64,000 bases of DNA, from positions 186,001-250,000 of the forward strand of contig NW_027469176.1 in assembly GCF_051020765.1 (NCBI RefSeq), in the 5' to 3' direction. Position 1 is the first letter of the stretch, and each line of letters begins with the position of its first letter. A program made the translations under genes and the position numbers. Source of the DNA: Lasioglossum baleicum (Eukaryota; Arthropoda; Insecta; Hymenoptera; Halictidae). The notes beneath the pieces are model-generated. The model did no database searches and was not told where the DNA came from. It saw only the letters and a list, made by a program, of their open reading frames with translations. This document shows positions 1 through 12,174 of the stretch, one piece after another.

Positions 1-622
1 GCATAACGCGTAACGCATAACGCCTAACGCATAACGCATAACGCATAACGCATAACGCATAACGCATAACGCATAACGCATAACGCATAACGCATAACGC
101 ATAACGCATAACGCATAACGCATAACGCATAACGCATAACGCATAACGCATAACGCATAACGCATAAGCATAACGCATAACGCATAACGCATAACGCATA
201 ACGCATAACGCGTAACGCGTAACGCATAACGCGTAACGCATAACGCATAACGCATAACGCATAACGCATAACGCATAACGCATAACGCATAACGCATAAC
301 GCATAACGCATAACGCATAACGCATAACGCATAACGCATAACGCATAACGCATAACGCATAACGCATAACGCATAACGCATAACGCATAACGCATAACGC
401 ATAACGCATAACGCATAACGCATAACGCATAACGCATAACGCATAACGCATAACGCATAACGCATAACGCATAACGCATAACGCATAACGCATAACGCAT
501 AACGCATAACGCATAACGCATAACGCATAACGCATAACGCATAACGCATAACGCATAACGCATAACGCATAACGCATAACGCATAACGCATAACGCATAA
601 CGCATAACGCATAACGCATAAC

Positions 623-636
623 GCATGACGCACAAC
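623..636 (+). repeat. F block exemplar (GCATGAC, GCACAAC)
   Basis: Two-unit block recurring at about 623, 1512, 5133, 5596, 6086, 13677, 14951, 19544, 20851, 24611, 26834, 29262, 29276, 30820, 32633, 32803, 36041, 40646, 47707, 52010, 58567, 61294, 63020 and 63259. It is typically followed 40-70 bp later by a GCATTAC unit. A derived F-prime form with GCACAAC twice is found at 39309, 46293, 50610 and 57160. Confidence 0.85.
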
Positions 637-720
637 GCATAACGCATAACGCATAACGCACAACGCATAACGCATAACGCATAACGCATAACGCATAACG
701 CATTACGCATAACGCATAAC

Positions 721-740
721 GCATAAGGCATAAGCATAAC
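721..740 (+). repeat. E block exemplar with a 6-bp unit
   Basis: GCATAAG is followed by a hexamer GCATAA and then a normal unit, so the 7-bp register slips by one base. These recurrent hexamers are the main indels of the array, and the same slip is inherited in every E copy. On the - strand the slip changes frame, but because all frames read the same heptapeptide it only gives a local ALCLC or YAYAL stutter. Incomplete forms without GCATAAG occur near 163, 2428 and 18014. An E-prime form with GCATAAG but no hexamer follows G blocks. Confidence 0.88.
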
Positions 741-789
741 GCATAACGCATAACGCATAACGCATAACGCATAACGCATAACGCATAAC

Positions 790-810
790 GCGTAACGCAA
801 GACTCATAAC
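790..810 (+). repeat. A-prime block exemplar (middle unit GCAAGAC)
   Basis: Differs from A by one substitution in the middle unit. It is almost always followed 28-63 bp later by a D block, so A-prime plus D is a linked pair, for example 790 with 839, 46440 with 46496, and 63415 with 63446. Copies at about 5197 and 11379 have lost the D partner and are followed by a long pure run. In domain III a derived form, A2, has GCGTAAA as its first unit. Confidence 0.88.
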
Positions 811-838
811 GCATAACGCATAACGCATAACGCATAAC

Positions 839-873
839 GCATATGGCATAACGCATAATGCAAAAGTCATAAC
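839..873 (+). repeat. D block (first of 42), starts GCATATG
   Basis: Five units: GCATATG, a consensus unit, then the same three variant units as the core of C. I counted 42 GCATATG units, at 839, 1742, 2581, 3930, 4524, 5826, 6323, 8657, 10798, 12663, 12999, 15243, 17333, 19843, 21143, 22065, 23155, 24903, 27085, 29477, 30177, 30708, 31037, 31639, 32996, 34627, 35544, 36251, 38777, 39519, 41596, 42338, 46496, 47901, 50813, 52225, 54332, 56199, 57356, 58754, 61524 and 63446. The copy at 30177 is a hybrid that runs into an E block. Each contains the palindrome CATATG. Confidence 0.92.
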
Positions 874-1083
874 GCATAACGCATAACGCATAACGCATAA
901 CGCATAACGCATAACGCATAACGCATAACGCATAACGCATAACGCATAACGCATAACGCTTAACGCATAACGCATAACGCATAACGCATAACGCATAACG
1001 CATAACGCATAACGCATAACGCATAACGCATAACGCGTAACGCAAAACTCATAACGCATAACGCATAACGCATAATGCATAAC

Positions 1084-1132
1084 GCACAACGCATAACGTT
1101 TAAACCATAAGGCATAACGCATAGCCCATGAC
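1084..1132 (+). repeat. B block (first of 78), 49-bp variant block with GTTTAAAC palindrome
   Basis: Seven units long: unit 1 is GCACAAC, unit 3 GTTTAAA, unit 4 CCATAAG, unit 6 GCATAGC and unit 7 CCATGAC, or CCATAAC in B-prime copies. I counted 78 copies of the GTTTAAAC core, at 1098, 1378, 2064, 2840, 4161, 4853, 7608, 7818, 8252, 9021, 10175, 11036, 11609, 13985, 14538, 15467, 15922, 16244, 17767, 18480, 19040, 20067, 20375, 21367, 22387, 23519, 24030, 25141, 25694, 27414, 27848, 28016, 29764, 30533, 31324, 31856, 33234, 33752, 34186, 34851, 35677, 36489, 37412, 37881, 38343, 39008, 39799, 41890, 42569, 42898, 43668, 44130, 44291, 44998, 45243, 45670, 46804, 48314, 48783, 48944, 49679, 49952, 51079, 52645, 53086, 53247, 53982, 54563, 54682, 55032, 56430, 57608, 59139, 59566, 59727, 60224, 61783 and 63838. 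It is the most diverged block of the array, yet copies are nearly identical. The core is an 8-bp perfect palindrome. Most copies are followed by C; those at 17767 and 22387 are followed by a pure run instead. Confidence 0.93.
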
Positions 1133-1321
1133 GCATAACGCATAACGCATAACGCATAACGCATAACGCATAACGCATAACGCATAACGCATAACGCATA
1201 ACGCATAACGCATAACGCATAACGCATAACGCATAACGCATAACGCATAACGCATAACGCATAACGCATAACGCATAACGCATAACGCATAACGCATAAC
1301 GCATAACGCATAACGCATAAC

Positions 1322-1342
1322 GCGTAACGCAAAACTCATAAC
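1322..1342 (+). repeat. A block exemplar (GCGTAAC, GCAAAAC, TCATAAC)
   Basis: Three variant units in a row. The junction with the preceding unit creates ACGCGT. A blocks usually stand 28-65 bp before a B block. The TCATAAC unit reads GTTATGA on the - strand, so each A block puts a TGA stop in one of the three - frames; this is one reason the - strand reading frames end where they do. In domains II-IV the block often occurs as a doublet. Confidence 0.9.
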
Positions 1343-1426
1343 GCATAACGCATAACGCATAACGCACAACGCATAACGTTTAAACCATAAGGCATAACGC
1401 ATAGCCCATGACGCATAACGTATAAC

Positions 1427-1468
1427 GCATAATGCAAAAGTCATAACGCATAACGCATAACGGATAAC
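1427..1468 (+). repeat. C block exemplar (GCATAAT, GCAAAAG, TCATAAC, ending GGATAAC)
   Basis: Six units, the last being GGATAAC. It follows B at a nearly constant distance of a few units. The first three variant units are identical to those in block D, so C and D share a 21-bp core embedded in different flanks. In domain III seven copies carry GCAAATG in place of GCAAAAG. Several copies lack the terminal GGATAAC (for example after B at 42569, 27848, 44130, 48783, 53086, 55032 and 59566), which could mark C/D recombinants. Confidence 0.9.
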
Positions 1469-1573
1469 GCATAACGCATAACGCATAACGCATAACGCAT
1501 AACGCATAACGCATGACGCACAACGCATAACGCATAACGCATAACGCATAACGCATAACGCATAACGCATAAC

Positions 1574-1594
1574 GCATTACGCATAACGAATTAC
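1574..1594 (+). repeat. G block exemplar (GCATTAC, consensus, GAATTAC)
   Basis: Three units, recurring at 1574, 5651, 6141, 9958, 30876, 32689, 36097, 39358, 46342, 50659 and 57202. In domain III it marks the head of every supra-unit, together with F or F-prime just before it and GCATAAG about 50 bp after it. No complete G block was seen between 10 and 30.8 kb, so its presence links domain I with domain III. Confidence 0.87.
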
Positions 1595-4062
1595 GCATAA
1601 CGCATAACGCATAACGCATAACGCATAAGGCATAACGCATAACGCATAACGCATAACGCATAACGCATAACGCATAACGCGTAACGCAAGACTCATAACG
1701 CATAACGCATAACGCATAACGCATAACGCATAACGCATAACGCATATGGCATAACGCATAATGCAAAAGTCATAACGCATAACGCATAACGCATAACGCA
1801 TAACGCATAACGCATAACGCATAACGCATAACGCATAACGCATAACGCATAACGCATAACGCATAACGCATAACGCATAACGCATAACGCATAACGCATA
1901 ACGCATAACGCATAACGCATAACGCATAACGCATAACGCATAACGCATAACGCATAACGCATAACGCATAACGCATAACGCATAACGCATAACGCATAAC
2001 GCATAACGCGTAACGCAAAACTCATAACGCATAACGCATAACGCATAACGCACAACGCATAACGTTTAAACCATAAGGCATAACGCATAGCCCATGACGC
2101 ATAACGCATAACGCATAATGCAAAAGTCATAACGCATAACGCATAACGGATAACGCATAACGCATAACGCATAACGCATAACGCATAACGCATAACGCAT
2201 AACGCATAACGCATAACGCATAACGCATAACGCATAACGCATAACGCATAACGCATAACGCATAACGCATAACGCATAACGCATAACGCATAACGCATAA
2301 CGCATAACGCATAACGCATAACGCATAACGCATAACGCATAACGCATAACGCATAACGCATAACGCATAACGCATAACGCATAACGCATAACGCATAACG
2401 CATAACGCATAACGCATAACGCATAACGCATAAGCATAACGCATAACGCATAACGCATAACGCATAACGCATAACGCGTAACGCGTAACGCATAACGCGT
2501 AACGCATAACGCATAACGCATAACGCATAACGCGTAACGCAAGACTCATAACGCATAACGCATAACGCATAACGCATAACGCATATGGCATAACGCATAA
2601 TGCAAAAGTCATAACGCATAACGCATAACGCATAACGCATAACGCATAACGCATAACGCATAACGCATAACGCATAACGCATAACGCATAACGCATAACG
2701 CATAACGCATAACGCATAACGCATAACGCATAACGCATAACGCATAACGCATAACGCATAACGCATAACGCATAACGCGTAACGCAAAACTCATAACGCA
2801 TAACGCATAACGCATAATGCATAACGCACAACGCATAACGTTTAAACCATAAGGCATAACGCATAGCCCATGACGCATAACGCATAACGCATAACGCATA
2901 ATGCAAAAGTCATAACGCATAACGCATAACGGATAACGCATAACGCATAACGCATAACGCATAACGCATAACGCATAACGCATAACGCATAACGCATAAC
3001 GCATAACGCATAACGCATAACGCATAACGCATAACGCATAACGCATAACGCATAACGCATAACGCATAACGCATAACGCATAACGCATAACGCATAACGC
3101 ATAACGCATAACGCATAAGGCATAAGCATAACGCATAACGCATAACGCATAACGCATAACGCATAAGCATAACGCATAACGCATAACGCATAACGCATAA
3201 CGCATAACGCGTAACGCGTAACGCATAACGCGTAACGCATAACGCCTAACGCATAACGCATAACGCATAACGCATAACGCATAACGCATAACGCATAACG
3301 CATAACGCATAACGCATAACGCATAACGCATAACGCATAACGCATAACGCATAACGCATAACGCATAACGCATAACGCATAACGCATAACGCATAACGCA
3401 TAACGCATAACGCATAACGCATAACGCATAACGCATAACGCATAACGCATAACGCATAACGCATAACGCATAACGCATAACCAATAACGCATAACGCATA
3501 ACGCATAACGCATAACGCATAACGCATAACGCATAACGCATAACGCATAACGCATAACGCATAACGCATAACGCATAACGCATAACGCATAACGCATAAC
3601 GCATAACGCATAACGCATAACGCATAACGCATAACGCATAACGCATAACGCATAACGCATAACGCATAACGCATAACGCATAACGCATAACGCATAACGC
3701 ACAACGCATAACGCATAACGCATAACGCATAACGCATAACGCATAACGCATAACGCATAACGCATAACGCATTACGCATAACGCATAACGCATAACGCAT
3801 AACGCATAAGGCATAACGCATAACGCATAACGCATAACGCATAACGCATAACGCATAACGCATAACGCATAACGCATAACGCGTAACGCAAGACTCATAA
3901 CGCATAACGCATAACGCATAACGCATAACGCATATGGCATAACGCATAATGCAAAAGTCATAACGCATAACGCATAACGCATAACGCATAACGCATAACG
4001 CATAACGCATAACGCATAACGCATAACGCATAACGCATAACGCATAACGCATAACGCATAAC

Positions 4063-4195
4063 CCATAACGCATAACGCATAACGCATAACGCATAACGCG
4101 TAACGCAAAACTCATAACGCATAACGCATAACGCATAATGCATAACGCACAACGCATAACGTTTAAACCATAAGGCATAACGCATAGCCCATGAC
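4063..4195 (+). repeat. 133-bp composite, copy 1 of 3 (CCATAAC to end of B)
   Basis: A lone CCATAAC unit stands exactly 98 bp before GTTTAAAC, followed by an A block, GCATAAT and B. The same spacing and markers occur at 8154-8286 and 10938-11070. Nineteen units with several shared private variants point to one ancestral segment copied twice inside domain I. Confidence 0.85.
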
Positions 4196-6630
4196 GCATA
4201 ACGCATAACGCATAACGCATAATGCAAAAGTCATAACGCATAACGCATAACGGATAACGCATAACGCATAACGCATAACGCATAACGCATAACGCATAAC
4301 GCATAACGCATAACGCATAACGCATAACGCATAACGCATAACGCATAACGCATAACGCATAACGCATAACGCATAACGCATAACGCATAACGCATAACGC
4401 ATAAGGCATAAGCATAACGCATAACGCATAACGCATAACGCATAACGCATAACGCATAACGCATAACGCGTAACGCAAGACTCATAACGCATAACGCATA
4501 ACGCATAACGCATAACGCATAACGCATATGGCATAACGCATAATGCAAAAGTCATAACGCATAACGCATAACGCATAACGCATAACGCATAACGCATAAC
4601 GCATAACGCATAACGCATAACGCATAACGCATAACGCATAACGCATAACGCATAACGCATAACGCATAACGCATAACGCATAACGCATAACGCATAACGC
4701 ATAACGCATAACGCATAACGCATAACGCATAACGCATAACGCATAACGCATAACGCATAACGCATAAAGCATAACGCATAACGCATAACGCGTAACGCAA
4801 AACTCATAACGCATAACGCATAACGCATAACGCATAACGCACAACGCATAACGTTTAAACCATAAGGCATAACGCATAGCCCATGACGCATAACGCATAA
4901 CGCATAACGCATAATGCAAAAGTCATAACGCATAACGCATAACGGATAACGCATAACGCATAACGCATAACGCATAACGCATAACGCATAACGCATAACG
5001 CATAACGCATAACGCATAACGCATAACGCATAACGCATAACGCATAACGCATAACGCATAACGCATAACGCATAACGCATAACGCATAACGCATAACGCA
5101 TAACGCATAACGCATAACGCATAACGCATAACGCATGACGCACAACGCATAACGCATAACGCATAACGCATAACGCATAACGCATAACGCATAACGCGTA
5201 ACGCAAGACTCATAACGCATAACGCATAACGCATAACGCATAACGCATAACGCATAACGCATAACGCATAACGCATAACGCATAACGCATAACGCATAAC
5301 GCATAACGCATAACGCATAACGCATAACGCATAACGCATAACGCATAACGCATAACGCATAACGCATAACGCATAACGCATAACGCATAACGCATAACGC
5401 ATAACGCATAACGCATAACGCATAACGCATAACGCATAACGCATAACGCATAACGCATAACGCATAACGCATAACGCATAACGCATAACGCATAACGCAT
5501 AACGCATAACGCATAACGCATAACGCATAACGCATAACGCATAACGCATAACGCATAACGCATAACGCATAACGCATAACGCATAACGCATAACGCATGA
5601 CGCACAACGCATAACGCATAACGCATAACGCATAACGCATAACGCATAACGCATTACGCATAACGAATTACGCATAACGCATAACGCATAACGCATAACG
5701 CATAAGGCATAACGCATAACGCATAACGCATAACGCATAACGCATAACGCATAACGCATAACGCATAACGCGTAACGCAAGACTCATTACGCATAACGCA
5801 TAACGCATAACGCATAACGCATAACGCATATGGCATAACGCATAATGCAAAAGTCATAACGCATAACGCATAACGCATAACGCATAACGCATAACGCATA
5901 ACGCATAACGCATAACGCATAACGCATAACGCATAACGCATAACGCATAACGCATAACGCATAACGCATAACGCATAACGCATAACGCATAACGCATAAC
6001 GCATAACGCATAACGCATAACGCATAACGCATAACGCATAACGCATAACGCATAACGCATAACGCATAACGCATAACGCATAACGCATGACGCACAACGC
6101 ATAACGCATAACGCATAACGCATAACGCATAACGCATAACGCATTACGCATAACGAATTACGCATAACGCATAACGCATAACGCATAACGCATAAGGCAT
6201 AACGCATAACGCATAACGCATAACGCATAACGCATAACGCATAACGCATAACGCATAACGCGTAACGCAAGACTCATTACGCATAACGCATAACGCATAA
6301 CGCATAACGCATAACGCATAACGCATATGGCATAACGCATAATGCAAAAGTCATAACGCATAACGCATAACGCATAACGCATAACGCATAACGCATAACG
6401 CATAACGCATAACGCATAACGCATAACGCATAACGCATAACGCATAACGCATAACGCATAACGCATAACGCATAACGCATAACGCATAACGCATAACGCA
6501 TAACGCATAACGCATAACGCATAACGCATAACGCATAACGCATAACGCATAACGCATAACGCACAACGCATAACGCATAACGCATAACGCATAACGCATA
6601 ACGCATAACGCATAACGCATAACGCATAAC

Positions 6631-6761
6631 GCATTACGCATAACGCATAACGCATAACGCATAACGCATAAGGCATAAGCATAACGCATAATGCATAATG
6701 CATAACGCATAACGCATAACGCGTAACGCATAAGGCATAAGCATAACGCATAATGCATAAC
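6631..6761 (+). repeat. 131-bp composite, copy 1 of 5 (domain I)
   Basis: Starts with GCATTAC and continues through E, two GCATAAT units close together, GCGTAAC, a second E-type slip and a final GCATAAT. Two hexamers make the length 131, two less than 19 units. Reading the copies by eye, internal spacings agree with the four domain II copies. This one is about 8.4 kb left of the next and lies outside the supra-HOR that holds the others. Confidence 0.85.
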
Positions 6762-8153
6762 GCATAACGCATAACGCATAACGCATAACGCATAACGCAT
6801 AACGCATAACGCATAACGCATAACGCATAACGCATAACGCATAACGCATAACGCATAACGCATAACGCATAACGCATAACGCGTAACGCAAAACTCATAA
6901 CGCATAACGCATAACGCATAACGCATAACGCATAACGCATAACGCATAACGCATAACGCATAACGCATAACGCATAACGCATAACGCATAACGCATAACG
7001 CATAACGCATAACGCATAACGCATAACGCATAACGCATAACGCATAACGCATAACGCATAACGCATAACGCATAACGCATAACGCATAACGCATAACGCA
7101 TAACGCATAACGCATAACGCATAACGCATAACGCATAACGCATAACGCATAACGCATAACGCATAACGCATAACGCATAACGCATAACGCATAAGGCATA
7201 AGCATAACGCATAACGCATAACGCATAACGCGTAACGCAAAACTCATAACGCATAACGCATAACGCATAACGCATAACGCATAACGCATAACGCATAACG
7301 CATAACGCATAACGCATAACGCATAACGCATAACGCATAACGCATAACGCATAACGCATAACGCATAACGCATAACGCATAACGCATAACGCATAACGCA
7401 TAACGCATAACGCATAACGCATAACGCATAACGCATAACGCATAACGCATAACGCATAACGCATAACGCATAACGCATAACGCATAACGCATAACGCATA
7501 ACGCATAACGCATAACGCATAACGCATAACGCATAACGCATAACGCATAACGCGTAACGCAAAACTCATAACGCATAACGCATAACGCATAACGCACAAC
7601 GCATAACGTTTAAACCATAAGGCATAACGCATAGCCCATGACGCATAACGCATAACGCATAACGCATAATGCAAAAGTCATAACGCATAACGCATAACGG
7701 ATAACGCATAACGCATAACGCATAACGCATAACGCATAACGCATAACGCATAACGCATAACGCATAACGCATAACGCATAACGCATAACGCATAACGCAT
7801 AACGCACAACGCATAACGTTTAAACCATAAGGCATAACGCATAGCCCATGACGCATAACGCATAACGCATAATGCAAAAGTCATAACGCATAACGCATAA
7901 CGGATAACGCATAACGCATAACGCATAACGCATAACGCATAACGCATAACGCATAACGCATAACGCATAACGCATAACGCATAACGCATAACGCATAACG
8001 CATAACGCATAACGCATAACGCATAACGCATAACGCATAACGCATAACGCATAACGCATAACGCATAACGCATAACGCATAACGCATAACGCATAACGCA
8101 TAACGCATAACGCATAACGCATAACGCATAACGCATAACGCATAACGCATAAC

Positions 8154-8286
8154 CCATAACGCATAACGCATAACGCATAACGCATAACGCGTAACGCAAA
8201 ACTCATAACGCATAACGCATAACGCATAATGCATAACGCACAACGCATAACGTTTAAACCATAAGGCATAACGCATAGCCCATGAC
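8154..8286 (+). repeat. 133-bp composite, copy 2 of 3
   Basis: Same markers as at 4063: CCATAAC 98 bp before GTTTAAAC (8252), A block, GCATAAT at 8224, then B ending CCATGAC. Confidence 0.85.
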
Positions 8287-10937
8287 GCATAACGCATAAC
8301 GCATAACGCATAATGCAAAAGTCATAACGCATAACGCATAACGGATAACGCATAACGCATAACGCATAACGCATAACGCATAACGCATAACGCATAACGC
8401 ATAACGCATAACGCATAACGCATAACGCATAACGCATAACGCATAACGCATAACGCATAACGCATAACGCATAACGCATAACGCATAACGCATAACGCAT
8501 AACGCATAACGCATAACGCATAAGGCATAAGCATAACGCATAACGCATAACGCATAACGCATAACGCATAACGCATAACGCATAACGCATAACGCGTAAC
8601 GCAAGACTGATAACGCATAACGCATAACGCATAACGCATAACGCATAACGCATAACGCATATGGCATAACGCATAATGCAAAAGTCATAACGCATAACGC
8701 ATAACGCATAACGCATAACGCATAACGCATAACGCATAACGCATAACGCATAACGCATAACGCATAACGCATAACGCATAACGCATAACGCATAACGCAT
8801 AACGCATAACGCATAACGCATAACGCATAACGCATAACGCATAACGCATAACGCATAACGCATAACGCATAACGCATAACGCATAACGCATAACGCATAA
8901 CGCATAACGCATAACGCATAACGCATAACGCATAACGCATAACGCATAACGCATAACGCGTAACGCAAAACTCATAACGCATAACGCATAACGCATAACG
9001 CATAACGCACAACGCATAACGTTTAAACCATAAGGCATAACGCATAGCCCATGACGCATAACGCATAACGCATAACGCATAATGCAAAAGTCATAACGCA
9101 TAACGCATAACGGATAACGCATAACGCATAACGCATAACGCATAACGCATAACGCATAACGCATAACGCATAACGCATAACGCATAACGCATAACGCATA
9201 ACGCATAACGCATAACGCATAACGCATAACGCATAACGCATAACGCATAACGCATAACGCATAACGCATAACGCATAACGCATAACGCATAACGCATAAC
9301 GCATAACGCATAACGCATAACGCATAACGCATAACGCATAACGCATAACGCATAACGCATAACGCATAACGCATAACGCATAACGCATAACGCATAACGC
9401 ATAACGCATAACGCATAACGCATAACGCATAACGCATAACGCATAACGCATAACGCATAACGCATAACGCATAACGCATAACGCATAACGCATAACGCAT
9501 AACGCATAACGCATAACGCATAACGCATAACGCATAACGCATAACGCATAACGCATAACGCATAACGCATAACGCATAACGCATAACGCATAACGCATAA
9601 CGCATAACGCATAACGCATAACGCATAACGCATAACGCATAACGCATAAGGCATAAGCATAACGCATAACGCATAACGCGTAACGCGTAACGCAAAACTC
9701 ATAACGCATAACGCATAACGCATAACGCATAACGCATAACGCATAACGCATAACGCATAACGCATAACGCATAACGCATAACGCATAACGCATAACGCAT
9801 AACGCATAACGCATAACGCATAACGCATAACGCATAACGCATAACGCATAACGCATAACGCATAACGCATAACGCATTACGCATAACGCATAACGCATAA
9901 CGCATAACGCATAAGGCATAACGCATAACGCATAACGCATAACGCATAACGCATAACGCATTACGCATAACGAATTACGCATAACGCATAACGCATAACG
10001 CATAACGCATAACGCATAACGCATAACGCATAACGCATAACGCATAACGCATAACGCATAACGCATAACGCATAACGCATAACGCATAACGCATAACGCA
10101 TAACGCATAACGCATAACGCGTAACGCAAAACTCATAACGCATAACGCATAACGCATAACGCACAACGCATAACGTTTAAACCATAAGGCATAACGCATA
10201 GCCCATGACGCATAACGCATAACGCATAACGCATAATGCAAAAGTCATAACGCATAACGCATAACGGATAACGCATAACGCATAACGCATAACGCATAAC
10301 GCATAACGCATAACGCATAACGCATAACGCATAACGCATAACGCATAACGCATAACGCATAACGCATAACGCATAACGCATAACGCATAACGCATAACGC
10401 ATAACGCATAACGCATAACGCATAACGCATAACGCATAACGCATAACGCATAACGCATAACGCATAACGCATAACGCATAACGCATAACGCATAACGCAT
10501 AACGCATAACGCATAACGCATAACGCATAACGCATAACGCATAACGCATAACGCATAACGCATAACGCATAACGCATAACGCATAACGCATGACGCATAA
10601 CGCATGACGCATAACGCATAACGCATAACGCATAACGCATAACGCATTACGCATAACGCATAACGCATAACGCATAACGCATAAGGCATAACGCATAACG
10701 CATAACGCATAACGCATAACGCATAACGCATAACGCATAACGCATAACGCGTAACGCAAGACTCATAACGCATAACGCATAACGCATAACGCATAACGCA
10801 TATGGCATAACGCATAATGCAAAAGTCATAACGCATAACGCATAACGCATAACGCATAACGCATAACGCATAACGCATAACGCATAACGCATAACGCATA
10901 ACGCATAACGCATAACGCATAACGCATAACGCATAAC

Positions 10938-11070
10938 CCATAACGCATAACGCATAACGCATAACGCATAACGCGTAACGCAAAACTCATAACGCATAAC
11001 GCATAACGCATAATGCATAACGCACAACGCATAACGTTTAAACCATAAGGCATAACGCATAGCCCATGAC
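10938..11070 (+). repeat. 133-bp composite, copy 3 of 3
   Basis: Same markers again: CCATAAC at 10938, exactly 98 bp before GTTTAAAC at 11036, with GCATAAT at 11008. Confidence 0.85.
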
Positions 11071-12125
11071 GCATAACGCATAACGCATAACGCATAATGC
11101 AAAAGTCATAACGCATAACGCATAACGGATAACGCATAACGCATAACGCATAACGCATAACGCATAACGCATAACGCATAACGCATAACGCATAACGCAT
11201 AACGCATAACGCATAACGCATAACGCATAACGCATAACGCATAACGCATAACGCATAACGCATAACGCATAACGCATAACGCATAACGCATAACGCATAA
11301 CGCATAACGCATAACGCATAAGGCATAAGCATAACGCATAACGCATAACGCATAACGCATAACGCATAACGCATAACGCGTAACGCAAGACTCATAACGC
11401 ATAACGCATAACGCATAACGCATAACGCATAACGCATAACGCATAACGCATAACGCATAACGCATAACGCATAACGCATAACGCATAACGCATAACGCAT
11501 AACGCATAACGCATAACGCATAACGCATAACGCATAACGCATAACGCATAACGCGTAACGCAAAACTCATAACGCATAACGCATAACGCATAACGCACAA
11601 CGCATAACGTTTAAACCATAAGGCATAACGCATAGCCCATGACGCATAACGCATAACGCATAACGCATAATGCAAAAGTCATAACGCATAACGCATAACG
11701 GATAACGCATAACGCATAACGCATAACGCATAACGCATAACGCATAACGCATAACGCATAACGCATAACGCATAACGCATAACGCATAACGCATAACGCA
11801 TAACGCATAACGCATAACGCATAACGCATAACGCATAACGCATAACGCATAACGCATAACGCATGACGCATAACGCATAACGCATAACGCATAACGCATA
11901 ACGCATAACGCATAACGCATAACGCATAACGCATAACGCATAACGCATAACGCATAACGCATAACGCATAACGCATAACGCATAACGCATAACGCATAAC
12001 GCATAACGCATAACGCATAACGCATAACGCATAACGCATAACGCATAACGCATAACGCATAACGCATAACGCATAACGCATAAGGCATAAGCATAACGCA
12101 TAACGCATAACGCATAACGCATAAC

Positions 12126-12174
12126 GCGTAACGCAAAACTCATAACGCATAACGCGTAACGCAAAACTCATAAC
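12126..12174 (+). repeat. AA doublet (first copy), two A blocks 28 bp apart
   Basis: Two A blocks are separated by exactly one GCATAAC unit, 49 bp in all. This is the first of roughly 30 doublets; later ones include about 12306, 13354, 14268, 18762, 21689, 22714, 23737, 28875, 37145, 40294, 43878, 47363, 48517, 51652, 52869, 54876, 58126, 59350, 60662 and 62397. None was seen to the left of this position. The copy near 25435 has GCAAATC in its second half. Confidence 0.85.

Larger units (their letters stand above)
1..12125 (+). repeat. Domain I: B blocks ending CCATGAC, no AA doublets
   Basis: This part carries 12 complete B blocks (GTTTAAAC at 1098, 1378, 2064, 2840, 4161, 4853, 7608, 7818, 8252, 9021, 10175, 11036) plus one at 11609 that begins the next supra-repeat. 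All end in CCATGAC, and none carries the CCATAAC ending seen to the right. A blocks occur singly. Five B blocks are preceded by a GCATAAT unit (1070, 2812, 4133, 8224, 11008), which I did not see in front of B elsewhere. Clusters with GCGTAAC doubled occur near 208, 2473 and 3209, and rare GCCTAAC units at 22 and 3244. The boundary is set where the first AA doublet starts. It is a change in variant content, not a break in the array. Confidence 0.75.

Noticed and set aside
839..873. Promoter-like CATAAT within GCATAAT units of C and D (resembles a bacterial -10 box)
   Set aside because: There is no matching -35 element at proper spacing and no gene downstream; the motif is one substitution from the satellite unit.
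1098..1105. GTTTAAAC palindrome as a terminator stem or mobile-element end
   Set aside because: It is only 8 bp with no loop or T-run, no longer inverted repeat flanks it, and no target-site duplication or transposase sequence exists in the window.
1462..1468. GGATAAC read on the - strand as TTATCC, the start of a DnaA box
   Set aside because: It continues GTT instead of ACA, so the TTATNCACA consensus is not met; nothing else suggests an origin.
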